A stretch of DNA of 64,000 nt from SKPT01 sp040905445. GTDB taxonomy: Bacteria; Planctomycetota; Phycisphaerae; Phycisphaerales; Phycisphaeraceae. The notes under the pieces are model-generated. The model was not told where the DNA came from. It did not search any database and worked only from the letters and a program-made list of their open reading frames with translations. The DNA lies in NCBI GenBank assembly GCA_040905445.1, contig JBBDRN010000020.1, positions 186,001-250,000 on the forward strand, given 5' to 3'. A program made the translations under genes and the position numbers. Of the stretch, positions 16,483-24,351 are shown in pieces (position 1 is the stretch's first letter; each line of letters starts with the position of its first letter).

Positions 16483-17742
16483 ATGAGCGAACGCCACCCC
16501 CTGCACGCCGGTTTTGCCAAGGTCAATATCACGCCGACTGAGCCTCAGGGGCTGAACCTGTTCGGCATGCCGCGGCAGTGGCCGGGGGCGCGCGGCGTGC
16601 TCGACGACCTGCACGCGCGGGCGATGTACCTGGCGTGCGGGGACTCGAAGTTTCTGCTGATCGTCTGCGACACGGTGCACCCGCGGACGACGCATCCGCA
16701 TCACCTGGCGGTGATCGAGCACCTCGCGGCGTACGGCGGGATCCCGCGCGACCGGATATGGATCGTGGCGACCCATTGCCACTCCGCCGTGGGCGAGGAA
16801 GGGCGGAGCAACCCGCACCTGCGGAAGGTTGCAAACCGTTACCGGCTGACGCTGATGGAGAAGCTCAGACGGCTGGGGGAGCAGGTGATCGACGGCGCGA
16901 AGCCGGCCAAGCTGGGCCATGGCGAGGCGCCGGTCGAGGACGTGGGCACGAGCCGGCGGGTGAAGCTGGACGACGGATTCGTGATCACAGGGTGGGGGGA
17001 TGGGCCGTCGCCGCCGCCGGGGGCGCGCATCGTGGGGCGCGGGGAGCATGACCCGAACGTGGGCGTGGTGATGGTGCGGGGCCTGGATGATGAGCCGCTC
17101 GGCGCGCTGGTCAGCTACAACAGCCACGTGCACGCCTACCCGATCGTGTACTTCACGTCGGAGCTGGCCGGGGCGGTGTGCCGGGGGCTGGAGCGGCGCT
17201 TCCCGGGTGCGACGGCGCTGCACACGCATGGCGCGGGCGGCGATGCGGCGCTGGGGGAGAACCTCGAGCCGCAGTTGCCGGACCCGGAGGCGGCGGCGGG
17301 CCAGCATCGCAGGGTCATGCGGCAGATGAGCCGGCGCGTCGTCGACTGCATCGAGGGCGTGGTCGGGCAGATGCGCTTCAGCACGCAGGGGCGGCTGACC
17401 GCGGGGCAGGTGTCGCCGTCGATCTGGAACTCGGTCGATGGGAAGATCGAGGAGCCGATCTGGGCGGTGGCGATCAACGACGTGGCGCTCCTGGGCGAGG
17501 CGCGGGAGATGTTCGTGGCGTATGCCCAGGGGCTCAAGGCGCGATCGCCGTTCCGCTCGACGTTCGTGCTGGGGCTGCGGCACACGGAGACGGGGTCCGG
17601 CAACTCCTACTTCCCGCCGGATCACGCGCTGGAGGAGGGGGGCTACGAGTCGAAGCGCTGGTACGAGCCGGGCGCGAACGATCGAATGCTCGACGCGGCG
17701 ACGAAGCTGCTGACGCGATTGCACAGGGAGGTGTCGGCATGA
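16483..17742 (+). CDS. Neutral/alkaline ceramidase-like protein, N-terminal domain only
   Basis: 419 residues resembling the catalytic part of neutral ceramidases: AGFAKVNITPTEP at the start, THCHSAVG (metal His-x-His near 106), SYNSHVHAYP and THGAGGDAA (near 250). The C-terminal immunoglobulin-like domain of full-length ceramidases is missing and there is no signal peptide. Many planctomycete proteins of this type have unknown substrates, so amidase activity on a ceramide is not certain. Its stop overlaps the start of the HEAT-repeat gene (ATGA), which implies translational coupling. Confidence 0.78.
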   Translation: MSERHPLHAGFAKVNITPTEPQGLNLFGMPRQWPGARGVLDDLHARAMYLACGDSKFLLIVCDTVHPRTTHPHHLAVIEHLAAYGGIPRDRIWIVATHCHSAVGEEGRSNPHLRKVANRYRLTLMEKLRRLGEQVIDGAKPAKLGHGEAPVEDVGTSRRVKLDDGFVITGWGDGPSPPPGARIVGRGEHDPNVGVVMVRGLDDEPLGALVSYNSHVHAYPIVYFTSELAGAVCRGLERRFPGATALHTHGAGGDAALGENLEPQLPDPEAAAGQHRRVMRQMSRRVVDCIEGVVGQMRFSTQGRLTAGQVSPSIWNSVDGKIEEPIWAVAINDVALLGEAREMFVAYAQGLKARSPFRSTFVLGLRHTETGSGNSYFPPDHALEEGGYESKRWYEPGANDRMLDAATKLLTRLHREVSA

Positions 17743-18767
17743 GCAGGGCTGACGAGGCATTGTGGAAGCGGTTGCTCAACGGCACGCGCGATGGCACGCC
17801 GTTCGTCCGCGCCGACGCGGCGCGGCAGCTCGGCGTGCTGTGCGACGCCCGCGCGGCCGATGCGCTCGCGGCGATGCTGGAGCACGACCATCATTACTCG
17901 AAGATCACCGCGGTCTATGCGCTGGGGTACATTGGCGGGCGCAAGGCGGCGGGGGCGCTGCGGGCGTGCGCGAGCGATCCGAGCGTCTTCGACATGCCCG
18001 GCTTCTACAACCACGACATGATCCGGCTGGCGGCGGTGCTGGCGCTGTTGTGGAACGACGACGACAGCGGCCTGGAGCGCATCGCGGATCTGCTCGGCGA
18101 GGATCGGCTCGAGGCGTACGTGCACCTGGGGCAGGCAATCCTGGAGCTGCCGGCGACGGCGACGAACGCGCCGTTGCGGGACAAGGTGACGCGCGAACTG
18201 CTGATGGACCGGTTTCGGCAGGAAAACGCCGCGATCCAGGGACGCGTCACGGGGTGCATGGCGTACTTCCCCGGTGCCGCGTCACGCCGATTCATCGTCG
18301 ACCAGCTCTCGCACATGAGCCGGTACGTGCGCGCGGCGGCGGCGCAGAGCCTGCTGCGGCTGAAGCGGTCGTCGGCGAACGTGGAGGCCGTCGAGACGCT
18401 GCTCAAGCGCGATCGCACGGCGTTCGTGCAGTTGAAGGCCGCGGCGCTGCTGCACGAGCCGGGCGATCCCCGGGCGGTGCGGATCGTCCGCCGACACATC
18501 GGCGATGAGGACCATTTCGTGCGGGCGACGGCGCTCGACGCGCTGGCGTCGCTGAAAGAGCCAGTGCTGGAGGCGGATGCCGCGGCGCGGCTGGGCGATG
18601 AGCATCCGTACGTGCGGCTGTGCGCTGTCGAAGCGCTGGCGGCGATGAAGCGCGCGCCGGAGGCGCGGGAGCGCAAGGCGCTGCTTCGCGACGGTGATGC
18701 CCGCGTGGCGCTGGCGGCGGCGCGGTGGGCGATCGAGGCGCAGAACGCGGTCACCGTGGCGGGGTGA
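17739..18767 (+). CDS. HEAT-repeat protein
   Basis: 342 residues made of repeated two-helix units of about 30 residues, such as VRADAARQLGVLCDARAADALAAML, SKITAVYALGYIGGRKAAGAL, VRAAAAQSLLRLKR and VRATALDALASLK. The pattern is that of HEAT/PBS-lyase-like repeats, a binding scaffold with no catalytic residues. It starts inside the stop of the ceramidase-like gene, so the two proteins are probably made together and may interact. Confidence 0.85.
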   Translation: MSRADEALWKRLLNGTRDGTPFVRADAARQLGVLCDARAADALAAMLEHDHHYSKITAVYALGYIGGRKAAGALRACASDPSVFDMPGFYNHDMIRLAAVLALLWNDDDSGLERIADLLGEDRLEAYVHLGQAILELPATATNAPLRDKVTRELLMDRFRQENAAIQGRVTGCMAYFPGAASRRFIVDQLSHMSRYVRAAAAQSLLRLKRSSANVEAVETLLKRDRTAFVQLKAAALLHEPGDPRAVRIVRRHIGDEDHFVRATALDALASLKEPVLEADAAARLGDEHPYVRLCAVEALAAMKRAPEARERKALLRDGDARVALAAARWAIEAQNAVTVAG

Positions 18768-18768
18768 A

Positions 18769-19128
18769 TCAGTTGCCCAATCGGGCCTTGTTGAGGGCGC
18801 GCTCGGCGTCTTCGATCAACTCCACAACCTGCGGCGGCATCGGGTCGTCGACCCAGCGGCGATGCAGTGCGGCGGCGTGCCGCTCGACGAGCACGCCCGC
18901 GCGATCGATCCCGAGCGCCCGCTGCTCGTCGTCCAGCTCGTCAAGGCGCTCCAGCGCGAACCAGACGGCCTGCAGCATGATGATGTCGGGCACCGCGTCG
19001 CGCAGCCGACGGCCCGCCTCGTCGTCCGGCAACCCGATCGCGCCGCGGGCGAACTCCACCCACTGTGCCAGCAGCGCGGCCCACGTGAGACGATCGGGGT
19101 GCAGGGGCTCGAAGGTTTCGTCGTGCAT
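18769..19128 (-). CDS. Small conserved-looking protein of unknown function
   Basis: From ATG at 19126-19128 the frame encodes 119 mostly helical residues, acidic and with several Trp (LTWAALLAQWVEFARGAIGLP, then PDIIMLQAVWFALERLDEL). The frame stays open further upstream, but those codons come from a palindromic repeat (19171-19319), so the internal Met is preferred. I do not recognise the family. It is convergent with the HEAT-repeat gene, with 1 bp between stops, and downstream of the Gfo/Idh/MocA gene on the same strand. Confidence 0.55.
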   Translation of the reverse strand: MHDETFEPLHPDRLTWAALLAQWVEFARGAIGLPDDEAGRRLRDAVPDIIMLQAVWFALERLDELDDEQRALGIDRAGVLVERHAAALHRRWVDDPMPPQVVELIEDAERALNKARLGN

Positions 19129-19170
19129 CGGGCGGGCTTCCTCGCCTGGCCCCCCTCGTCGGGTGCGGGC

Positions 19171-19319
19171 CAGAGCGCGTTCAATCCAACCGTAGCGGGT
19201 GCCACGGACAAGGCTGTCCTCGGTCTTGTCCGTGCCGGCTGCAATTCGCACGGACGAGCTCCGCAGACTCCGCTTGTCCGTGGCACCCTACCCGCGACAA
19301 ATGGGTTGAAGGCGGGCTA
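19171..19319. repeat. TIR-bearing palindromic element, AGAGCGC family, copy 1
   Basis: About 150 bp. The outer inverted ends are AGAGCGCGTTCAATCC on the left and the complement of AGCCCGCCTTCAACCC on the right. Inside are two hairpins with GTGCCACGGACAAG and CTTGTCCGTGGCACC arms. The right end contributes CTA at 19317-19319, which is the TAG stop of the oxidoreductase gene. Further copies lie at 26379-26526 and 27296-27428. Confidence 0.8.
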
Positions 19320-20363
19320 AATCACCTGCGCCAGGCGCACGCGCTGGCCGGTCTCGTCCGAGCGGTGGATCGCCTCGACCTTGCGCATGTACCTGAGCGC
19401 TTCATGAAAGTCGGGGTCGACCTGCCACGACGCGCCGCGCCGGGCGGCGCGCACCGCGTCGATGAAATCCTGCTCGACCTGCCAGTCGCGCTGCAGCTCG
19501 GTGGGGACGTCGACTTCGGCGAGCTCCTCGCCCGGCTTGCCCAGGAGCACGCGCTGCATCGCGTCGACGCGCAGGGTGGCCTCGGAGCCTTCGAGCAGCA
19601 CGTGGTTGGTGTGGCCGTGGAGGCTCACCCCGGTGTGGAGCTCGGTGATTGCGGCGCCGTTGGCGAGGCGGCCGTGGACGTGGACGATCTGGGGGATGGC
19701 GATGGTGTAGGGCTGGCCGGCATCGTCGCGCTTTGTGCGGATGGGCGTGGCGGTGACGGCGGCGAGGGTTTCGTACTCCCCGAGCCAGGCGATGAGGGTT
19801 TCGGCCCAGATGCCGACCTGGAGGATCTGCTTGCCGGAAAGCTCCACGCGCTCGCGGAACGTGATCGGGCCGAGGTTCGCGCCGCTGATCGACTGGAGCT
19901 GGACGTTGCGCAGCTCGCCGAGGATGCCGGCTTCGAGCTGTCGGCGGATCCAGGGCTCCCAGGGCATGCGGTGCGGCGGCGGGCAGGTCATCGCGACGAG
20001 GTCGCGGTGGCGGCCAGCCGCGTCGGCCATGGCCTGGGCCTCGGCCAGGTCGCAGGCGAGGCGGGCCTGGCAGAACACGTGCTTGCCGGCCTCGAGCGCG
20101 GCGATCGACATCGCCCGGTGCGTGGCGGGCCAGGTCCCGATGAAGACCGCGTCGACGTCGTCGCGCTCCACCAGGCGGCGCCAGTCGGTCTCGATGGCCG
20201 GGATGGCCCATTCGTCGGCGGCCTGGCGGCTGGAGGCTTCGGAGCGGTTGCTGACGGCGGTGAACTCGACGCCGGGCATGTCGCGGAGGTTGGGCAGGTG
20301 GCGCTGGCGGGCGATGCCGCCGGCGCCGATGAAGCCGATGCGAATGCGGTCGTGGTCGGTCAT
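19317..20363 (-). CDS. Gfo/Idh/MocA family oxidoreductase with altered catalytic motif
   Basis: 348 residues. The N-terminal Rossmann fold has GFIGAGGIARQRHLP, so NAD(P) is probably bound. The usual EKP motif, whose Lys is catalytic, is replaced by Cys-Gln-Ala-Arg (HVFCQARLACDLAEAQAM near 97), as in a subset of family members. The C-terminal domain has the usual open sheet (GILGELRNVQLQ, VSLHGHTNHVLLEGSEATLRV). The substrate is probably a sugar or cyclitol derivative, or the protein may be non-catalytic. The stop codon TAG comes from the inserted repeat element, so the native C-terminus may have been changed. Confidence 0.82.
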   Translation of the reverse strand: MTDHDRIRIGFIGAGGIARQRHLPNLRDMPGVEFTAVSNRSEASSRQAADEWAIPAIETDWRRLVERDDVDAVFIGTWPATHRAMSIAALEAGKHVFCQARLACDLAEAQAMADAAGRHRDLVAMTCPPPHRMPWEPWIRRQLEAGILGELRNVQLQSISGANLGPITFRERVELSGKQILQVGIWAETLIAWLGEYETLAAVTATPIRTKRDDAGQPYTIAIPQIVHVHGRLANGAAITELHTGVSLHGHTNHVLLEGSEATLRVDAMQRVLLGKPGEELAEVDVPTELQRDWQVEQDFIDAVRAARRGASWQVDPDFHEALRYMRKVEAIHRSDETGQRVRLAQVI

Positions 20364-20624
20364 GGATTGAGCGCCTCGGGGGTCATGGGGTGGTGTGGGT
20401 GGTTGAAGAGGTACAGGGTAGACGACGACGGCGTCGGGCGGGGGTGGCGTTTCGAGACAGGTGGGCGGGGTGGCAGGAGGGGGGACTCATTCGGCGGGGG
20501 TTGCGGATCGCTTTGGCAGTGCAAGTGCGGTTGTGATCAGAAATTGTGGCGTTGGTGCGCCAGGCGGGGGTTGTCAGTGGATGGCTCGGCTTGCATTGCG
20601 AGTTTCATGTGTTATGATTTCGGT

Positions 20625-20687
20625 GAATTACCTACTTTGCCCCCGGAAGGCTCGGCTTGGGCTTCGGTCCTTGCCGGGCCTTTTTTG
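20625..20687 (+). ncRNA. Predicted small RNA with own promoter and terminator
   Basis: TTGCAT (20591-20596) and TATGAT (20613-20618), spaced by 16, make a good sigma-70 promoter. Transcription from about 20625 would give a short RNA with a 20-base single-stranded AC-rich start (GAATTACCTACTTTGCC). It ends in a strong intrinsic terminator: a 10-bp stem AAGGCTCGGC/GCCGGGCCTT (20647-20656 with 20673-20682), an inner GGGC-UUCG-GUCC hairpin, then six T. No credible open frame is inside. I do not recognise the RNA. It lies alone in the 411-bp gap before the YdjY gene. Confidence 0.6.
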
Positions 20688-20732
20688 CGCGCCCGGGAGG
20701 ACGTCGGGGGCAGTGGCGGGGGTGGGGGGGTT

Positions 20733-20754
20733 GGGGGGGGGGGGGGGGGGGGGG
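20733..20754. repeat. 22-base poly-G tract in front of the YdjY gene
   Basis: An uninterrupted run of 22 G, preceded by a further G-rich stretch (20713-20730). It ends about 20 bases before the first possible ATG of the next gene. Long mononucleotide G tracts slip during replication and can switch promoters or reading frames. The stated length may also be a sequencing consensus. No promoter is visible between the small-RNA terminator and this tract. Confidence 0.85.
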
Positions 20755-20774
20755 TTTGGGCGTATCGTGCCATC

Positions 20775-21614
20775 ATGTTTTACGCCCCCCGCCACTCCCG
20801 CCACCCCGCCCACGCTCCCACCTCGCGCCGCGTTCATCATCCTGGCCGATGGATGTTGATGGCAATGTTGCTTGCTGCGCCGGCGATCGCGGCGCCGACG
20901 CCTCCGCCACCGGCGGACGCCGGGGACGAGCGGCCGGTGCTGGAGCTGCCGGAGGATGTGGGGCCGTTGCCACACGTGCGGATCGACGTCGAGGCGCGGG
21001 AGGTGGAGATCCCGGCGACGGTGGTGGCGCGCGAGGCGGAGTGGCTGGAGCTGCTGGTCTGCCCGCCCGGGGGGCGCGAGCATGAGACGATCCTGACGTC
21101 GGAGGCGCGGCCGAGCCACATTCACCTCGCGTTGCTGATGCTGGGGCTCGAGGCGGGTCGCCCGCTGGCGTGGGAGGTAAACCCGGAGGACCGGGACGAC
21201 CCGACGATCCATCCGCCGCGCGGCCCGGAGGTGGAGATCTTCATCGTGATGCGCGGGGAGGCGGGCGAGCAGCTCGTGCCGGTGAATGAATGGGTGATCG
21301 ATCGGGAAACGGGCCAGACGCTGCCGGACAACCGGTTCCTGTTCACCGGCTCGCGCATCGAGGTGGTTGACGAGGAGCAGCGGTTCTACCTCGCGGACCT
21401 CAATGGAACGACGATCTCGCTGGTGAACTTCGGCGACGACGTGATCGTGCGGCCGACGACGCAGACGAACGTGACGGACGAGCAGCGGCTGGCGGCCAAT
21501 ACGCAGCGCATCCCGGAAGAGGGCACGGAGGTCACGGTTCGCATCCGCGTCGTTGAAGAGGAGGAGGACGAAGATGCCCAGGGCGAGGCGGGCGCGGGCG
21601 ACGCGGCGGGGTAG
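20775..21614 (+). CDS. YdjY domain-containing exported protein
   Basis: 279 residues from ATG 20775; an internal ATG at 20853 would begin directly at the hydrophobic segment MLMAMLLAAPAIAAP. That segment is a signal peptide or anchor and is followed by a Pro/Ala linker. The YdjY domain has the pattern VEIPATVVAREAEWLELLVC near 80 and TSEARPSHIHLALLMLGLEAG near 115. The C-terminus is very acidic (Glu/Asp run). The function of the domain is unknown. The start is uncertain because there is no ribosome site, only the G tract. Confidence 0.72.
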   Translation: MFYAPRHSRHPAHAPTSRRVHHPGRWMLMAMLLAAPAIAAPTPPPPADAGDERPVLELPEDVGPLPHVRIDVEAREVEIPATVVAREAEWLELLVCPPGGREHETILTSEARPSHIHLALLMLGLEAGRPLAWEVNPEDRDDPTIHPPRGPEVEIFIVMRGEAGEQLVPVNEWVIDRETGQTLPDNRFLFTGSRIEVVDEEQRFYLADLNGTTISLVNFGDDVIVRPTTQTNVTDEQRLAANTQRIPEEGTEVTVRIRVVEEEEDEDAQGEAGAGDAAG

Positions 21615-21649
21615 CCACCCGGCGCGGGAGGTTGCGTTACCATGGGGTG

Positions 21650-23035
21650 ATGGCTTCCCGCGCGCGCGATATCAATCAGAAGGTGCTCGAACTTAACGAG
21701 GACACCAACTGGTACGGCAGCATTGCCGAGATCGGCGGGGGCCAGGAGACGGGGCGGTGGTTCTTTCGCGTGGGGCGGGCGTCGGGAACGGTCGCGAAGA
21801 CCATGTCGGCCTACGACATGACCTTCAGCGACGCGATCTATGGCCGCAGCACACGCTACGTCTCGCGGCAGCGGCTGATCCAGATGCTCGACCACGAGTT
21901 CGGCCTGCTGCTCGAGCGACTGTCGGGGATCGGCGGCGGCAAGCGGTTCTTCGCGTTCGCCAACACGGTCGCGACACGCAGCCACCTGACGGGCGATCCC
22001 GGCCGGGGCTGGCTCGGCGTCCGGTTCCAGCACGCGCCGGGCGGCGAGGCCTCGCAGATCATCCTGCACGCGCAGTTCCATGACTGGGACAACCTGCACC
22101 AGCAGGAGGCGCTCGGCGTGCTCGGGATCAATCTCATCCACGGCGCCTACGGGTTGTTCGAGGACCCGGAAGCACTGATCGACGCACTGGTCGACAACCT
22201 GCGCCCGGGCCGGGTCGAGGTCGACATGATCCACTTCGACGGCCCGGTGGCCCAGCGGATCGACAACCGGGTGATGAGCCTGCGCCTCGTGTCGCGCGGG
22301 TTGACGGATGCAACGATGTTCACGGCCGGCGGTCGGCCGGTGCAGCCGGCGGAGCAGCTTTACGATCAGCCGGTGCTGGTGCAGCGCGGTGCGTTTCACC
22401 CGATCACGCTGCCGGTGGTGCACATGCTCGAGCAGGCGGAGCGGCACGTGCGCGATGAGTCGGACGGGCCCTGCGAGCCGGTCGTCGTCACCGAGATGAA
22501 CCTGCCGGAGCTGGAGCGCGACAAGGCGACGGACCAGGCGGCGCTGCTCGAGCGGATGGAGATCCTGCAGCAGCTCGGGCGGAACGTGCTGATCTCGAAT
22601 TTCCGGGAGCACTTCCGGCTGACGCAGCTCATCTGCCGGTACACGAAGCGGCGCGTCGGGCTGGTGATGGGGGCGGCGACGCTGCCGGCGCTCTTCGATC
22701 CGCGCTACTACGAAGACCTGCCCGGCGGCGTGCTGGAGGCGATCGGGCGGCTGTTCAAGCGGAACGTGCGCTTCTACGTCTACCCGTATCGCGACCGGAG
22801 CGGGCGGTTGATCGACGTCCAGGGCGTGGAGGTCGCCGGCCATGCGGCGCAGCTTTATCGCTACCTGCTGGCGACGGGGGCGGTGCAGGGGCTCGAGCCG
22901 GACCCGCGATCGGACCTGGCGGTGTTTCCGGAGGACGTGCGGCGGATGATCCGCGAAGGCGAGGCGGGTTGGGAAGCGCTTGTGCCGGAGGTGGTGGCCG
23001 CGGCGCTGCGGGGGGCTGGGGCGACGAAGCGGTAG
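21650..23035 (+). CDS. Conserved protein of unknown function (often mislabelled TonB-dependent receptor)
   Basis: 461 residues with no signal peptide and no beta-barrel character. It is recognisable from highly conserved phrases: INQKVLELNEDTNWYGSIAEI, MTFSDAIYG, RYVSRQRLIQMLDHEFGLL, QQEALGVLG and LFKRNVRFYVYPY. I recall close relatives in cyanobacteria and planctomycetes carrying the database name TonB-dependent receptor or a nucleotidyltransferase name. Neither fits a soluble alpha/beta protein without a nucleotide-binding motif I can see. ATG 21650 is chosen with GGGGTG in front; a TTG at 21632 abuts GGGAGG too closely. Confidence 0.7.
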   Translation: MASRARDINQKVLELNEDTNWYGSIAEIGGGQETGRWFFRVGRASGTVAKTMSAYDMTFSDAIYGRSTRYVSRQRLIQMLDHEFGLLLERLSGIGGGKRFFAFANTVATRSHLTGDPGRGWLGVRFQHAPGGEASQIILHAQFHDWDNLHQQEALGVLGINLIHGAYGLFEDPEALIDALVDNLRPGRVEVDMIHFDGPVAQRIDNRVMSLRLVSRGLTDATMFTAGGRPVQPAEQLYDQPVLVQRGAFHPITLPVVHMLEQAERHVRDESDGPCEPVVVTEMNLPELERDKATDQAALLERMEILQQLGRNVLISNFREHFRLTQLICRYTKRRVGLVMGAATLPALFDPRYYEDLPGGVLEAIGRLFKRNVRFYVYPYRDRSGRLIDVQGVEVAGHAAQLYRYLLATGAVQGLEPDPRSDLAVFPEDVRRMIREGEAGWEALVPEVVAAALRGAGATKR

Positions 23036-23134
23036 GGGGATGGCGGGGATTTGGTGGCGGGGGCTGGCGTCTTGGCGTCGAAGATGGTGACGCCCTATGA
23101 TCGGGTTTCCGCACGCCGTACCCGGGAGCCCGCC

Positions 23135-24229
23135 ATGGTGATTACGAAGGACCAGATTTTCGAGCAGCTCAAGGCGGTCAAGGACCCCGAGCTGCACCGC
23201 GACATCGTCACGCTCGACCGCGTGCTTCACGTCGCCTACTGCGACGGCCTGGCGACGATCCGGCTGGACCCGGAGGCGGCCCAGCCCGCGCAGCGCGACC
23301 GGCTGCGCAGCGAGATCGACGCCGCAGTGCGCCAGCTCGGCGACGAGATCCAGCAGGTCAGCGTCGAATTCGCCGCCGCCGCACCGGCTGGCCCGCAGCA
23401 GCAGGCACCGGCGCGGCCGGACAACCCGCTGCCGGACGTGAAGCACATCATTGCCGTCGGAGCGGGCAAGGGCGGGGTGGGCAAATCGACGGTGGCGGTC
23501 AACCTTGCCGTGTCGCTGGCGCGGCAGGGGCTGAGCGTCGGCCTGCTGGACGGGGACATCTATGGCCCGTCGACGCCGACGATGCTCGGCCTGCACGACC
23601 TGCCGCCGCGTGCCCAGGGCCAGACGCTGATCCCCTTCAACGTCCACGGCATCAAGACGGTGACCATCGGGCGGCTCGTCGAGCCGGATCGGCCGCTCAT
23701 CTGGCGCGGACCGATGGCGCACGGGGCGTTTCGCCAACTCGCGACGCAGACGCAGTGGGGGGAGCTGGACTACCTGATCATCGACCTGCCGCCGGGCACG
23801 GGCGACGTGCCGCTGACGATGAGCCAGCTTCTGCCGCTGACCGGGGCGGTTGTCGTCTGCACACCGCAGCGCGTGGCGCAGGACGACGCGCGGCGGGCGG
23901 TGCGCATGTTCCAGCAACTCGGCATCCACGTCCTGGGCGTCGTCGAGAACATGAGCTACTTCATCGGCGACGATGGCAAGGAGTATGACATCTTCGGCCG
24001 AGGCGGCGCGGAGCACATGGCTTCCGACATGGCGGTGCCGTTCCTCGGCACCGTGCCGATCAACATGCGGCTGCGCGCCAACTGCGACGCGGGCGACCCG
24101 ACCGCCAACTTCACCGGCGACGACAAGCTCGCGGAGGAGCTGAACATCGTCGCGCGAAAGCTTGACGGACACGTCAACGTGTTGACGGCGGCCGGCGACC
24201 TCGACCAGCCGTCGGTGTCGGTGCACTGA
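23135..24229 (+). CDS. mrp: Mrp/NBP35-type P-loop ATPase, iron-sulfur carrier family
   Basis: 364 residues. An N-terminal MIP18/DUF59-like domain (residues 1-85: VKDPELHRDIVTLDRVLHV) is joined by a Pro/Gln/Ala linker to the deviant P-loop GAGKGGVGKSTVAVN, followed by GDIYGPSTPTMLG and DLPPGTGDVPLT. The family carries 4Fe-4S clusters to target proteins. The usual CxxC after the VENMSYF motif is absent here (FIGDDGKEYDIFG), so cluster binding, if any, must differ. TATGAT at 23095-23100 with TTGGCG 18 bp upstream is a good promoter, and GGGAG precedes the ATG. Confidence 0.9.
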   Translation: MVITKDQIFEQLKAVKDPELHRDIVTLDRVLHVAYCDGLATIRLDPEAAQPAQRDRLRSEIDAAVRQLGDEIQQVSVEFAAAAPAGPQQQAPARPDNPLPDVKHIIAVGAGKGGVGKSTVAVNLAVSLARQGLSVGLLDGDIYGPSTPTMLGLHDLPPRAQGQTLIPFNVHGIKTVTIGRLVEPDRPLIWRGPMAHGAFRQLATQTQWGELDYLIIDLPPGTGDVPLTMSQLLPLTGAVVVCTPQRVAQDDARRAVRMFQQLGIHVLGVVENMSYFIGDDGKEYDIFGRGGAEHMASDMAVPFLGTVPINMRLRANCDAGDPTANFTGDDKLAEELNIVARKLDGHVNVLTAAGDLDQPSVSVH

Positions 24230-24351
24230 ACTGGCCGTGGAAGCGGGCGCCCCGGCCTCCTTCCCAGTCGGAAGAGACGGGGCGGGTGTGGCACCGCTCG
24301 GCGCGACGGGCTACGCTGTGCGGATTCGCTCCTCGCCAAGGAATCGTCGCC

